Notes under the pieces: generated by a model | Told to the model about the DNA's origin: nothing | Seen by the model: only the letters and a program-made list of their open reading frames with translations | Database searches by the model: none | DNA from: Actinomadura sp. KC345 | GTDB taxonomy: Bacteria > Actinomycetota > Actinomycetes > Streptosporangiales > Streptosporangiaceae | Direction of reading: 5' to 3' | DNA length: 54,821 nucleotides | Assembly: GCF_004348515.1 (NCBI RefSeq) | Contig: NZ_SMKH01000011.1 | Span: 1-54,821, forward strand | Part shown: piece by piece, positions 35,031 through 44,967 of the stretch | Layout of the letters: the number at the start of each line of letters is the position of its first letter | Position numbering within the stretch: the first letter of the stretch is position 1 | Position numbers and translations under genes: made by a program

Positions 35031-36071
35031 TCAGGTCCCCCTGGGGACCCCCGTGCTCTCCCGCACGACGAGTTCGGGCTCGACGACGCGGTGCGGCGCC
35101 CCGGCCGCCGCGCTCCCGCCGATCCGGTCGAGCAGCAGGTCGAAGGCCCGCCGCCCCACCTCGCCGAAGTTCTGCCGGACGGTGGTGAGCGGCGGCGGGA
35201 AGTAGGCGGCCTCGGGGACGTCGTCGAAGCCGACGACGCTGACGTCGCCGGGCACGTCCCGCCCGGCCTCGCGCAGGGCGCGCAGCAGGCCGAGCGCCAT
35301 CGCGTCGTTGGCGGCGAAGACGGCGGTGACCCGGGGGTCGGCGACGATCTGGCGGCCGTACTCGTAGCCGGACCGGGCGCTCCAGTCGCCGGCGGGCGGC
35401 GGGGCGGCCCGCCGCCCGGCCGACTCCAGCGCGGCGCGCCAGCCGTCGACCCGGCCACCGGCGTCCACCCAGTCGGCCGGGCCCGCGAGGTGCAGGACGG
35501 TCTCGTGGCCGAGGCTGAGCAGGTGCCGGACGGCGCGCTCGGCACCGGCCCGGTGGTCGACCGCGACGGCGGGGAACGGCACGTCGGCGCCCGCCCCGAC
35601 CGCGACGAGCGGGAGGCCGGACGGCAGTTCCCGCAGCCCGGCCGCCGCCGACTCGTGCGGCGCCACGACCATGATCCCGTCCACCGACTGGCCGCGCAGC
35701 CGCTCCACGCCCTCGCCGATCGAGCGGCGGTTCAGGGAGCTCAGGCTGACGATGCTGACGGTGTAGTCGTGCTCGCGCGCGGCCTGCTCGATGCTGAACA
35801 GCGTCGACGCCGGCCCGTACAGCGTCGTGTCGAAGCCGACCACGCCGAGGACCCCGGACCGGCCGGTGGCCAGCACGCGCGCCGCCGTGTTGGGCCGGTA
35901 GTCGAGTGCCTGCACCGCGGCCATCACCCGGGCGCGGGTCTGCGGCCGCACCTTCTCGGGCGCGTTGAGCACGCGCGACACCGTCATCGCCGACACGCCG
36001 GCCATCGCGGCCACGTCCTCCATCACCGCCAGCCGCCGGCCGTCGGGCGTCTCCGGTGATTCGGCGGCCAC
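35031..36071 (-). CDS. LacI-family regulator (ara side)
   Basis: The product has 346 residues from GTG 36071. HTH: MEDVAAMAGVSAMTVSRVLN. Hinge: NTAARVLATGRSGVLGVV. Core: VTAVFAANDAMALGLLRAL and DVSVVGFDDVPEAAYFPPPL. It sits directly upstream of araD with a 67-nt gap that holds the perfect operator, and a second operator (36107-36119) is upstream of its own start. It is therefore the likely autoregulated repressor of arabinose genes. Strong similarity to the 30075 regulator indicates a gene duplication. Confidence 0.9.
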   Translation of the reverse strand: MAAESPETPDGRRLAVMEDVAAMAGVSAMTVSRVLNAPEKVRPQTRARVMAAVQALDYRPNTAARVLATGRSGVLGVVGFDTTLYGPASTLFSIEQAAREHDYTVSIVSLSSLNRRSIGEGVERLRGQSVDGIMVVAPHESAAAGLRELPSGLPLVAVGAGADVPFPAVAVDHRAGAERAVRHLLSLGHETVLHLAGPADWVDAGGRVDGWRAALESAGRRAAPPPAGDWSARSGYEYGRQIVADPRVTAVFAANDAMALGLLRALREAGRDVPGDVSVVGFDDVPEAAYFPPPLTTVRQNFGEVGRRAFDLLLDRIGGSAAAGAPHRVVEPELVVRESTGVPRGT

Positions 36072-36106
36072 ATCGCCTCCCCACGGCGTCTCGTGCTACG
36101 AGGAAT

Positions 36107-36119
36107 GTTTGCGCTAACC
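36107..36119. promoter_or_regulatory. LacI-type operator upstream of lacI (ara side)
   Basis: GTTTGCGCTAACC shares the GCGCTAAC half with the 34977 operator and GTTTGCG with 25761. It lies 36 nt before the GTG of the regulator, suggesting autoregulation. Confidence 0.6.
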
Positions 36120-36203
36120 ACCCGGGATGTCAACACCCGCCCGGCCCGGCCCGCTCCCGGGGCAGTAATCTCGCGCTTACGACCCCCGAGCGAGGAGCTT
36201 CCG

Positions 36204-36941
36204 ATGGGCGAACTGAGCGCCATGGAGACCGTGCAGGCCGCCGACGAGACCATCCACGAGATCGGATCGAAGTGGATGCTCGCCCCCGCGACGTGGGCGC
36301 ACGGAAAGACGCACGGGTTCGACAACCCGTTCGCGCACTACTTCGCCGGACGGTGCGGCGTGCTGGGCGACGTCGACGCCGGGGTCGTGACGGCCGCGAT
36401 GGGCTGGTTCGAGCCGGGGCTCGTCCGGTCCATGTGGGACGAGGGCGTCGCGGTCGCCGGGCCGCACGAGGCCGCGCGGCGGTACATGCTCGCGGGCACG
36501 GACTGGGGGCGGGAGCACGTCCCCGACGACCCGCGGCTCTGCGAGCTCGCCGAGCGCGTCGTACGGGAGGCCGAGGGGGCGGGGCTGCCGCTGTTCTGCG
36601 GCTGGCGGGCCGTGCCCCTCCCCGAGGGCGGGCCGGGCCGCCTGACCCAGGTGCTCCACGTCATGCGGGAATGGCGCGGCGGGCTCCACCTGGTCGCGAC
36701 GACCGCGGTCGGGCTCTCGCCGCTGGAGGCCGTCCTGACCGCGGACGGCCCGGACAAGGCGCGCTTCTCCGGCTGGCAGGGCGACCTCCCCGAGTTCGAC
36801 CACCTCAAGCCCCGGCACGCGGAGGCCGAGGAGATCACCGACCGCCTCGCCGCCGCCGTGTACGAGCGGGCGCTGTCGCCGTCCCAGCGCGCCGAGTTCA
36901 CGACCCGCGTCCGGGAGGTGGGGACGGCCGTCCTCGGCTGA
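36204..36941 (+). CDS. SCO6745-like protein
   Basis: The product has 245 residues from ATG 36204 (GGAG 8 nt upstream; an upstream frame to 36093 is rejected because it overlaps the operator region). The sequence is largely helical, with ETIHEIGSKWMLAPATWAHG, FAHYFAGRCGVLGDV and TQVLHVMREWRGGLHLVA, typical of the actinobacterial SCO6745/EvbL family of unknown function. No catalytic motif is evident. It appears to be monocistronic. Confidence 0.75.
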   Translation: MGELSAMETVQAADETIHEIGSKWMLAPATWAHGKTHGFDNPFAHYFAGRCGVLGDVDAGVVTAAMGWFEPGLVRSMWDEGVAVAGPHEAARRYMLAGTDWGREHVPDDPRLCELAERVVREAEGAGLPLFCGWRAVPLPEGGPGRLTQVLHVMREWRGGLHLVATTAVGLSPLEAVLTADGPDKARFSGWQGDLPEFDHLKPRHAEAEEITDRLAAAVYERALSPSQRAEFTTRVREVGTAVLG

Positions 36942-36960
36942 GCCGTTCTCCCAGCCCGGA

Positions 36961-36979
36961 CGCCCGGACTTGTCGGGCG
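36961..36979 (+). terminator. Short hairpin after SCO6745-like gene
   Basis: CGCCCG (36961-36966), loop GACTTGT, CGGGCG (36974-36979), 20 nt past the stop codon. A modest terminator candidate. Confidence 0.4.
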
Positions 36980-37083
36980 GCGACAAGAGCCGCGCGGAGA
37001 TTGCGCAAAAAGACGACTGTCGCCGGGAGAACGACAGGTTCATCGTTGCCCCGTAGTCATCCCTCCTCCAGAAGGAGCCAGAG

Positions 37084-38811
37084 ATGGGGCGACCCTCCCT
37101 CCCCATGGTCACGGTCGCGGTGCTGGCCGCCTCCGCCCTCGCCGCCGGGGCGGCGGCGGCCGCGCCGGCGGGCGCGCGTGAAGCCGGACGGTCGGAGGCG
37201 CCCGTCGCCTCCGGCTCGCCCGTCACCGAGGTCAGCGAGTCGGTGGTGCGGGTCAGGGTGCCGCTGCCGGCGTCGGCCGGGCCGCACCCCGAGGCGTGCG
37301 ACTGGCTGTCGTACCTGCGGTTCCGGCACAAGGACGGGCCGGCGGCGTCGGCGGACGCGGACCGGATCCTGGTCGCGCAGCCCGGCATCCTTGAGGGGGC
37401 GGGCGCGTTCGGCAGCGTCGCGCGGAACACGGTCGCGGCGGCGGCCGCGCGCGGGAGGCACATCGAGTTCTGGGCCCTCGACCGGCGTTCGAACTGCCTG
37501 GAGGACGGCACCGGCGTCCGGGCCGGGCTCGAGGCGGGGGACGTCCATCTCGCGGTCGACTACTACTACCGGCAGCGGGAGATCGACGGCAGGACGTTCG
37601 CCGGCTACCAGACCAACGACCAGGTGAAATGGCTGCAGAACGTCGGACTGGAGCAGACCGTCCGCGACCAGTACGACCTGATGGCCGCCGAGCTTCCGGA
37701 TCAGCGGGCGCGCAAGGAGAAGATGCTCTGCGGCGGCCACTCCCTCGGCGGCGTCCTGACCGCGTACTTCGCCGAATGGGACTTCGACGGGAACCGCGCC
37801 ACCACGGATGACGCCGGATACAACCAGTGCTCCGGCTACTTCGCCCTGGACACCCGGATCGAGAAGGGCCTGCCGGGGCTGGGCGGGCAGGTCCCCGAGG
37901 AGTGGGTCCCGCTCCTCCGGTTCGGCGCGGGCGCGGTGGACGTCGGGTTCGAGGCGGGGGTCGTCCCGCGTGCGCTGTCGGCCCCGGCGGTGGTCAACAC
38001 CGAGACGATGAACCTGCTGGCGATCGCCGGGCTGGCGGCCAACCTCGCCCCTGACGGGCGGTCCGACCTGGCGACCTACATCCCGTCCGGCTTCAACCAG
38101 GACACGACGTTCCGGCTGCTGTTCTCCAAGGACTACCCGACGTTCATCAAGGGCTCCCCGACGGTCCGGGACTTCGGGTTCACCAACGCGGCGGCGCTCG
38201 GCGGGCTGCTGGACGACAACTCCCAGCCGCTCGCCTTCATGCAGGCCAGTGCAGGCTTCTGGGACGGCGGGAAGATCGTCGACAAGGAGTTCCCCGCACC
38301 GAACAACCTGGAGGAACTCGGGCTCGGCGGCCTGACGCGCCTCCTCGGCACGGAGAAGAAGGCGATCCCGGACGAGCCGGAAGGCCCCCTCTACACCTGG
38401 CGGAACTACGACCGCGTCGGCGCACCGGACGACCCGGTGTACAGGTCCAAGGACGGCACGCCGTTCACCGCCGCGGGCAAGGAGGTCACCGACATCGCCG
38501 AGCTGGCCCGCAGCCTGTCGGAGCACCCGCTCGACTTCACCGAGCACTACTTCCCCACGAGGATGGTCACCGACATCGCGCTGGCGGGTGCGCCCGGCAT
38601 CGCCGACGAAGCCGTCCACGAGGGCGGGGTCACCGCCAACCCGGTCATCAACCTGCAGGCGGGTGACGGCCTCGGGTTCGGCGATCCGCAGCCCGGCGAC
38701 GTCATCGCCCCCGGCTACCAGCACATCGACGTGCTGACCGCGTCCGCCGTGCAGAACGACGGCGAGCCCGAGCCGATCTCCGCGAACCTGGCGGCCTTCG
38801 CGGTCGAATGA
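37084..38811 (+). CDS. Secreted alpha/beta hydrolase
   Basis: The product has 575 residues. AAGGAG precedes the ATG. A signal peptide (about 1-28, LPMVTVAVLAASALAAGAAA with an Ala-rich cleavage region) sends it out of the cell. The nucleophile elbow is GGHSLGG with S220. The late histidine may be in APGYQHIDVLTA. The overall form, a signal peptide and long insertions around a lipase-like core, suggests an esterase or lipase. The substrate is unknown. A 64-nt gap separates it from the formate dehydrogenase gene, so co-transcription is possible but functionally puzzling. Confidence 0.8.
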   Translation: MGRPSLPMVTVAVLAASALAAGAAAAAPAGAREAGRSEAPVASGSPVTEVSESVVRVRVPLPASAGPHPEACDWLSYLRFRHKDGPAASADADRILVAQPGILEGAGAFGSVARNTVAAAAARGRHIEFWALDRRSNCLEDGTGVRAGLEAGDVHLAVDYYYRQREIDGRTFAGYQTNDQVKWLQNVGLEQTVRDQYDLMAAELPDQRARKEKMLCGGHSLGGVLTAYFAEWDFDGNRATTDDAGYNQCSGYFALDTRIEKGLPGLGGQVPEEWVPLLRFGAGAVDVGFEAGVVPRALSAPAVVNTETMNLLAIAGLAANLAPDGRSDLATYIPSGFNQDTTFRLLFSKDYPTFIKGSPTVRDFGFTNAAALGGLLDDNSQPLAFMQASAGFWDGGKIVDKEFPAPNNLEELGLGGLTRLLGTEKKAIPDEPEGPLYTWRNYDRVGAPDDPVYRSKDGTPFTAAGKEVTDIAELARSLSEHPLDFTEHYFPTRMVTDIALAGAPGIADEAVHEGGVTANPVINLQAGDGLGFGDPQPGDVIAPGYQHIDVLTASAVQNDGEPEPISANLAAFAVE

Positions 38812-38875
38812 GCCGTGTTTCACGGTTCGGGCGACGGGTAGGTGGAGGCCGCGCCGAGGTGAGGGGTGGTGTGAC

Positions 38876-41800
38876 ATGGGCGTTCGCAGTTGGATCGGGT
38901 CATGGCCCGTCTACCGCCAGTTCACCGGCGACGATCCGCTGGGCCGTGGAGCGGCCGCCAAGAGCGCGGGCAGCGAACGGCTCGACGCGAGGGTGAACAC
39001 CGCCGACAAGGTCGTGAAATCCGTCTGCCCGTACTGCGCGGTCGGCTGCGGGCAGGACGTGTACGTCCAGGACGGCAAGGTCACCCAGATCGAGGGCGAC
39101 CCGGATTCACCGGTCAGCCGGGGGCGGCTGTGCCCGAAGGGCTCGGCCAGCCTCCAGCTGACCACCGGGTCCGCCCGCGAGCACCGCGTGCTCTACCGGC
39201 GCCCGCACGGCACCCGCTGGGAGAGCCTCGACCTGGACACGGCGATGGACATGATCGCCGAGCGGGTGATCGAGGCGCGCCGGCGGAGCTGGCAGTGGGA
39301 GACCGAGGACGGACTGCGGGTCCGGCGGACGCTGGGCATCGCGAGCCTCGGCGGCGCCACGCTCGACAACGAGGAGAACTACCTGATCAAGAAGCTGTTC
39401 ACCGCGCTCGGCGCGGTGCAGATCGAGAATCAGGCGCGCATTTGACACTCCTCCACCGTTCCCAGTCTGGGAACCTCGTTCGGACGCGGCGGCGCGACCA
39501 CCTTCCAGCAGGACCTGCAGAACTCGGACTGCATCGTCATCCAGGGCTCGAACATGGCCGAGTGCCATCCGGTCGGGTTCCAGTGGGTGATGGAGGCGAA
39601 GGCCCGCGGCGCGAAGCTGATCCACGTGGACCCGAGGTTCACGCGGACGAGCGCGCTCGCGGACGCCCACGTTCCGCTGCGCGCGGGCAGTGACATCGCG
39701 TTCCTCGGCGGGATCGTCAACTACGTCGTCCAGAACGAGAAGTACTTCCGCGACTACGTCGTGCCGTACACCAACGCCTCGGTGATCCTTTCGGAGGACT
39801 TCCGCGACACCGAGGACCTCGACGGCGTGTTCTCCGGCCTGAACCGGGAGGCCCGCAGCTACGACCACACCACGTGGCAGTACGAGGGCATGCACGTCCA
39901 GGCGGCGTCGGGCCAGCGGGACATGGCGTACGAGAGCCTCGTCAGGGCCGAGACGGGACGCGGTGAGGAGCACGGATCCGGCGGCGCGCCGATCGGCGTC
40001 GGCCACCCGGAGCGGGACCCGACGCTCCAGCATCCGCGGTGCGTGTTCCAGGTGCTCAAGCGGCACTTCTCGCGGTACACGCCGGAGCTGGTGGAGCGGA
40101 TCTGCGGCGTTCCACGCGACCAGTTCCTCCAGGTGTGCGAGATGCTGACCGCGAACTCGGGCCGGGACCGGACGTCCGCGTTCGTCTACGCGGTGGGCTG
40201 GACGCAGCACTCGGTCGGCGTCCAGTACATCCGGACGGCGTCGATCCTGCAGAGCCTGCTCGGCAACATCGGGCGCCCCGGCGGCGGGATCCTCGCGCTG
40301 CGCGGGCACGCGTCCATCCAGGGCTCGACGGACATCCCGACGCTGTTCAACCTGCTGCCGGGCTACATCCCGATGCCGCACGCGCACGCCGGCCAGGGCC
40401 TGGACTCGTTCATCAAGGGAGAGTCGGCGCGCAAGGGGTTCTGGGGCGACATGCGCTCCTACATGGTGAGCCTGATGAAGTCGTACTGGGGCGACGCGGC
40501 GACGGCCGGCAACGACTACTGCTTCGACTACCTGCCGCGGCTGACCGGCTCGCACAGCACGTACGAGACGTCGATCGCGCAGATCGACGGGACGTGCAAG
40601 GGCTACTTCCTGATGGGCGAGAACCCGGCGGTCGGGTCCGCGAACTCCAAGATCCAGCGGCTCGGGATGGCGAACCTGGACTGGCTCGTCGTCCGCGACT
40701 TCTCGCTGATCGAGTCGGCGACCTGGTGGAGGAACGGCCCGGAGATCGAGTCGGGCGAGATGCGGACCGAGGACATCGGCACCGAGGTGTTCTTCCTGCC
40801 CGCCGCCACGCACACCGAGAAGGACGGCAGCTTCACCAACACCCAGCGGATGCTCCAGTGGCACCACCAGGCGGTGGAGCCCGCCGGGGACGCGCGCAGC
40901 GACCTGTGGTTCACGTACCACCTGGGTCGGATCATCCGGGAGAAGCTGGCGGACTCGGCCGACGAGATGGACCGCCCGGTCCTCGACCTGACGTGGGACT
41001 ACCCCACGCACGGCGGCCTCGGCGAACCCGACGCCGAGGCCGTCCTCGGCGAGATCAACGGCTACGACGCCGACGGGAACCCGCTGTCGTCGTACACGCA
41101 GCTCAAGGACGACGGGTCCACCTCATGCGGCTGCTGGATCTACTGCGGCTGCTACGCCGACGGGGTCAACCAGACCGCGCGCCGCAAGCCGGGCGGCGAC
41201 CAGCACTGGGTCGCGCCGGAGTGGGGCTGGGCGTGGCCGATGAACCGCCGCATCATCTACAACCGGGCGTCCGCCGACACCGAGGGCAACCCGTGGAGCG
41301 ACCGCAAGGCCCTCGTGTGGTGGGACGCCGAGCAGGGCACATGGACGGGCCACGACGTGCCCGACTTCATCGCCGACCGCGCACCGGACCACAAGCCGCC
41401 CCGGGACGCGACCGGCCCGGACGCGCTCGCCGGCGACGACCCGTTCATCATGCAGGCGGACGGCAAGGCGTGGCTGTACGTCCCGGCCGGGCTGACGGAC
41501 GGGCCGCTGCCCGCGCACTACGAGCCGCAGGAGTCGCCGTTCACGAACCCGCTGTACGGGCAGCAGCGCAACCCCGTCCGGCACCTGCTGCCGCCGCACC
41601 CCGACAACCGGTACGCGCCGAGCGGCGCGTCGCCGGGCGCGGAGGTGTACCCGTACGTGGCGACGACGTACCGGCTGACCGAGCATCACACGGCGGGCGG
41701 CATGTCGCGGTGGCAGCCCTACCTCGCCGAGCTGCAGCCGGAGTTCTTCTGCGAGGTGTCGCCGGAGCTGGCGGCCGAGCGGCGGCTGGAGCACGGTGGC

Positions 41801-42124
41801 TGGGCGACGATCGTCAGCCCGCGCGCCGTGGTCGAGGCGCGGGTCCTGGTGACCGAGCGGATGCAGCCCCTCACCGTGGACGGCCGGACCCTGCACCAGA
41901 TCGGCCTCCCCTACCACTGGGGCCCGAACGGGTACAGCGTCGGCGACGCCGCGAACGAGCTGCTGCACCTCGTCCTGGATCCGAACACGCACATCCAGGA
42001 GGCGAAGGCGCTGGCCGTCGACATCCTGCCGGGCCGCCGCCCCCGCGGCCCGGAGGCGCCGGCACTGGTCCGCGAGTACCGCACCCGAGCCGGCATCACG
42101 GACGAGACGGGCACAGAGATCTGA
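38876..42124 (+). CDS. fdhA: Selenocysteine-containing formate dehydrogenase, catalytic subunit
   Basis: The product has 1082 residues when the in-frame TGA at 39443-39445 is read as selenocysteine (Sec190). The N-terminus binds a 4Fe-4S cluster (C51, C54, C58, C86 in CPYCAVGCGQ and RLCPKG). Sec is placed in NQARI-U-HSS, the conserved Mo/W ligand site. The molybdopterin domains follow (CIVIQGSNMAECHPVGF, HVDPRFTRTSALAD, NIGRPGGGILALRGHA), and a C-terminal dinucleotide-binding domain contains PYHWGPNGYS. The downstream frame needs no shift, and a SECIS hairpin lies 12 nt after TGA. There is no twin-arginine signal, so it is likely cytoplasmic. Formate is oxidised to CO2. No beta or gamma subunit genes flank it. 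Confidence 0.93.
39443..39474 (+). promoter_or_regulatory. Sec codon and bacterial SECIS element of fdhA
   Basis: TGA (39443-39445) is followed after 12 nt by GTTCCC (39458-39463), loop AGTCT (39464-39468) and GGGAAC (39469-39474). The perfect 6-bp stem with a GU-containing apical loop resembles the E. coli fdhF SECIS (loop AGGUCU) and would bind SelB while ribosomes decode UGA as Sec. Confidence 0.9.
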
Positions 42125-42132
42125 CCGAGCCT

Positions 42133-42196
42133 CGTTGACTTGCGGCGTGTTGTTGTTATGGAGCGCTCCATAACAACAACACGCCGCAAGTCAACG
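42133..42196. repeat. 64-bp palindromic element, copy 2 (perfect palindrome)
   Basis: A perfect palindrome with 32-nt arms and no loop, starting CGTTGACTTGCGGCGTGT and centred on GGAGCGCTCC. It lies between the convergent fdhA and selD genes. The selD stop codon is its right tip; fdhA ends 8 nt before it. It has the same length and nearly the same arms as copies at 31089 and 49105. It is probably a bidirectional terminator; the DNA could extrude as a cruciform. Confidence 0.92.
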
Positions 42197-43204
42197 GATG
42201 ATGAGGGGGTGGGTGGTGGCGGGGGTCAGTTCGCCGATGACAGGGGCGCCGGGGATCTCGCCGGCCACCAGGAGGCCGCCGGACGTCTGGGCGTCGGCGA
42301 GGAGCAGACGTTCCTCCTCGCCCGTCGCGCCGAAGTCGGTGTGCGGGGCGGCCCAGTCGAGGTTGCGGCGGGTGCCGCCGCTCACGTATCCGGCGCGGAG
42401 GGACTCGCGGGCCCCGTCCAGATAGGGGACGGCGGCGGCGTCGATCACGGCCGTGACACCGGAGGCGCGGGCCATCTTGTAAAGGTGGCCGAGAAGCCCG
42501 AAGCCGGTCACGTCGGTCGCGCAGACCGCCCCGGCGTCCAGGGCGGCGGCGGACGCGGCGGCGTTCAGCTCGACCATCGCGGCGACGGCGTGCTCGAAGA
42601 CCTCGCCGGTCGCCTTGTGCCGGTTGTTCAGGATCCCGAGGCCGAGCGGCTTGGTGAGGGTGAGCGGCACACCGGGCTTGCCCGTGTCGTTGCGGAGGAG
42701 GCGGGCCGGGTCGGCGACCCCGGTGACGGCCATGCCGTACTTGGGCTCCGGGTCGTCAACGCTGTGGCCGCCGCCGACGTGGCAGCCCGCCTGGGACGCG
42801 ACGTCCAGGCCGCCGCGCAGCACCTCCCGCGCGATCTCGAACGGCAGGACGTCGCGGGGCCAGGCGAGCAGGTTCACCGCGACGAGGGGACGGCCGCCGA
42901 CCGCGTACACGTCCGACAGCGCGTTCGCGGCGGCGATGCGGCCCCAGTCGTACGGATCGTCGACGACGGGGGTGAAGAAGTCGGCGGTGGCGACGGCGGC
43001 CAGGCCGTCCGGGGAGCCGGGGACGCGCACGACCGCCGCGTCGTCGCCGGTGTCCAGGCCGACGATCAGCTCCCCGTTCGGAACCTCGGGGGCCGCGTTC
43101 AGGCCCGCGACCACGTCCTCCAGCTCACCGGGCGGGATCTTGCAGGCGCAGCCGCCGCCGTGCGCGTACTCGGTCAGCCTCTTGGTCGTCCCGGTCCGGG
43201 TCAT
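42191..43204 (-). CDS. selD: Selenide, water dikinase (selenophosphate synthetase)
   Basis: The product has 337 residues from ATG 43204, overlapping the selB stop by 4 nt. The catalytic loop is HGGGCACK with C19 and K22 equivalent to E. coli Cys17 and Lys20, so this is the cysteine form. Other landmarks are the ATP-binding GLDTGDDAAVV, GGHSVDDPEPKYGM and DVTGFGLLGHL. It makes selenophosphate for Sec-tRNA synthesis. It is the last gene of selA-selB-selD and ends in the palindrome shared with fdhA. Confidence 0.95.
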   Translation of the reverse strand: MTRTGTTKRLTEYAHGGGCACKIPPGELEDVVAGLNAAPEVPNGELIVGLDTGDDAAVVRVPGSPDGLAAVATADFFTPVVDDPYDWGRIAAANALSDVYAVGGRPLVAVNLLAWPRDVLPFEIAREVLRGGLDVASQAGCHVGGGHSVDDPEPKYGMAVTGVADPARLLRNDTGKPGVPLTLTKPLGLGILNNRHKATGEVFEHAVAAMVELNAAASAAALDAGAVCATDVTGFGLLGHLYKMARASGVTAVIDAAAVPYLDGARESLRAGYVSGGTRRNLDWAAPHTDFGATGEEERLLLADAQTSGGLLVAGEIPGAPVIGELTPATTHPLIIR

Positions 43205-44967
43205 GTCGTCCTTCCGGTGCAGCGGCGCCTCATGTCGTCCACCCGGGCCGTGTAGCCCGCCTCGTCCAGGTGCTCCAGGAGCGGGACGGCGACGCGCCGG
43301 GTGGTCCCGAGCGCGCGGCGCGCCTCGCTCATCGTGAACGCGCCGCCGAGCTCGGCGAGCAGCTCCGCGGCGCGGGCGTCGTCGCCGGGCAGCAGGACGA
43401 TCCCGTCGCCGAGCCGGAGGAGCGCGCCGGCCCTGGCGGCGGCGGCGAGCAGCTTCGGGGTGAGGCCGAGTTCGGCGAGCCGGTTCGCGTCCGGTGCCAG
43501 GAACGGGGTCTCGGTCAGCTCCCGGCGGACGGCGTCCACCGCCGCCTGGACGTCCGCGGGCAGTTCGGGGGCGGTCACCCGGCCGTAGATCCGGCCGTCG
43601 CGCTGCCGCAGCCCGGCGGCGAGGGCCTCCACGAGCGCCCGGTCGGGCAGGCCGAGGACCCGGCGGGCGGCGTCGGCGGGGAGGCCGGGGTCGGCCGGGT
43701 TGGCGGCGGCGTGCTCGTCGACGGCCGTGACGAGCCGCTCGCGGAGCCCGTCCCAGTGGCCGGGGTCGGCGAGCCATTCGCCCGCGACGGGTTCGCGGGG
43801 CACCGGGACGCCCATCGCGACCAGCTCGGAGCGTCTGATGAGGCCGCGGCGGCGCAGCTCGTCGTCGCCGTCCGGGCGTCCGGTCAGCGAGGCCAGCTCG
43901 CGGGCCCGGGCGGCCGCCGCGCCCCGCCTGGTGAACGGCTCGGGGCGGACGTCGAGCACCGTGACCCCGGCGGGGATGCGGTGCCGCCCGGGGTCGCGCA
44001 GCAGCGCGACGTCGCCGACCCGCAGCGGCAGCGGCCGCCGCAGCGAGAGCCGTGCGGTGTCGCCGCCGAGCGGGCGGACATGGACCGGGACCGCCGCCGA
44101 CCCCGCGTGCAGCATCAGCTCGCGCGGCAGCTCCCGTGCGGGATCGCCGCGCAGCCGCACGTCGACGACGTCGCCCGCCAGCCAGCGTCCCGGCGTCAGG
44201 AGGGCCTCGCCCCGGCCGATCCCGCCCGGTCCGCCGTGCACGTTGACGGCGACGCGGGCCACGGCGCTCACCTCGTCGCGGTCCTCCTTGAGGCTCTGCA
44301 GACCGCGGACACGGACGAGTCCGCCGCCGATGGAGAGCCGGTCGCCGGTGCGGACGGTCCCGGCTCCGAGGGTCCCGGTCACGACCGTGCCCCTGCCCCG
44401 GACGGTGAAGACCCGGTCGGCCCAGAGCCGGACGTCGGCGTCCGGATCGGGGGGCGGCAGCGATCCGGCGAGCCGTTCCAGCCCGGCGCGCAGCCCGTCC
44501 ATGCCGTCGCCCTTCGAGCCGCTGACCTCGAACGCCTCCACCCTGCCGAGCGAGGTCGCCTCGATGCGGGCGAGCGCCTCGTCCCGCACCCGGTCCGCCG
44601 CCGCCGCGTCCGCCAGGTCGCAGCGGGTCACGGCGAGCAGGCCGTGCCGGACGCCGAGCGCGTCCAGGACCGCCAGGTGCTCCTCGGACTGCCGCTGCCA
44701 GCCCTGGTCCGCCGCGACCACGAACACCACGGCGGGGACGGGCCCCACCCCCGCGAGCATCGTCGCGACCAGGCGCTCATGGCCGGGGACGTCCACGAAG
44801 GCGATCCGCCCGCCGCCCGGCAGCGCCGTCCAGGCGAAACCCAGCTCGATGGTCAGGCCGCGCCGCCGCTCCTCCTCCAGCCGGTCGGGCTCCATCCCGG
44901 TGAGGGCCCGGACGAGCGTGGACTTGCCGTGATCGACGTGCCCGGCGGTCGCGACGACGTGCATCAT
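43201..44967 (-). CDS. selB: Selenocysteine-specific elongation factor SelB
   Basis: The product has 588 residues. The GTPase domain has G1 AGHVDHGKST (8-17), G3 DVPGHE (59-64) and G4 TRCD (114-117). EF-Tu-like beta-barrels follow (VFTVRGRGTVVTGTLGAGTV), and the C-terminal part has winged-helix repeats (DANRLAELGLTPKLLAAAAR) that bind the SECIS hairpin. It delivers Sec-tRNA to UGA codons, here most obviously the one in fdhA. ATG 44967 overlaps the selA stop, and its own stop overlaps selD. Confidence 0.95.
   Translation of the reverse strand: MMHVVATAGHVDHGKSTLVRALTGMEPDRLEEERRRGLTIELGFAWTALPGGGRIAFVDVPGHERLVATMLAGVGPVPAVVFVVAADQGWQRQSEEHLAVLDALGVRHGLLAVTRCDLADAAAADRVRDEALARIEATSLGRVEAFEVSGSKGDGMDGLRAGLERLAGSLPPPDPDADVRLWADRVFTVRGRGTVVTGTLGAGTVRTGDRLSIGGGLVRVRGLQSLKEDRDEVSAVARVAVNVHGGPGGIGRGEALLTPGRWLAGDVVDVRLRGDPARELPRELMLHAGSAAVPVHVRPLGGDTARLSLRRPLPLRVGDVALLRDPGRHRIPAGVTVLDVRPEPFTRRGAAAARARELASLTGRPDGDDELRRRGLIRRSELVAMGVPVPREPVAGEWLADPGHWDGLRERLVTAVDEHAAANPADPGLPADAARRVLGLPDRALVEALAAGLRQRDGRIYGRVTAPELPADVQAAVDAVRRELTETPFLAPDANRLAELGLTPKLLAAAARAGALLRLGDGIVLLPGDDARAAELLAELGGAFTMSEARRALGTTRRVAVPLLEHLDEAGYTARVDDMRRRCTGRTT

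Noticed and set aside
38876..42124. fdhA as two genes or a frameshifted pseudogene split at 39445
   Set aside because: The frame continues without shift after TGA, the residues on both sides match the Sec site of formate dehydrogenases, a SECIS hairpin follows, and selABD is adjacent.
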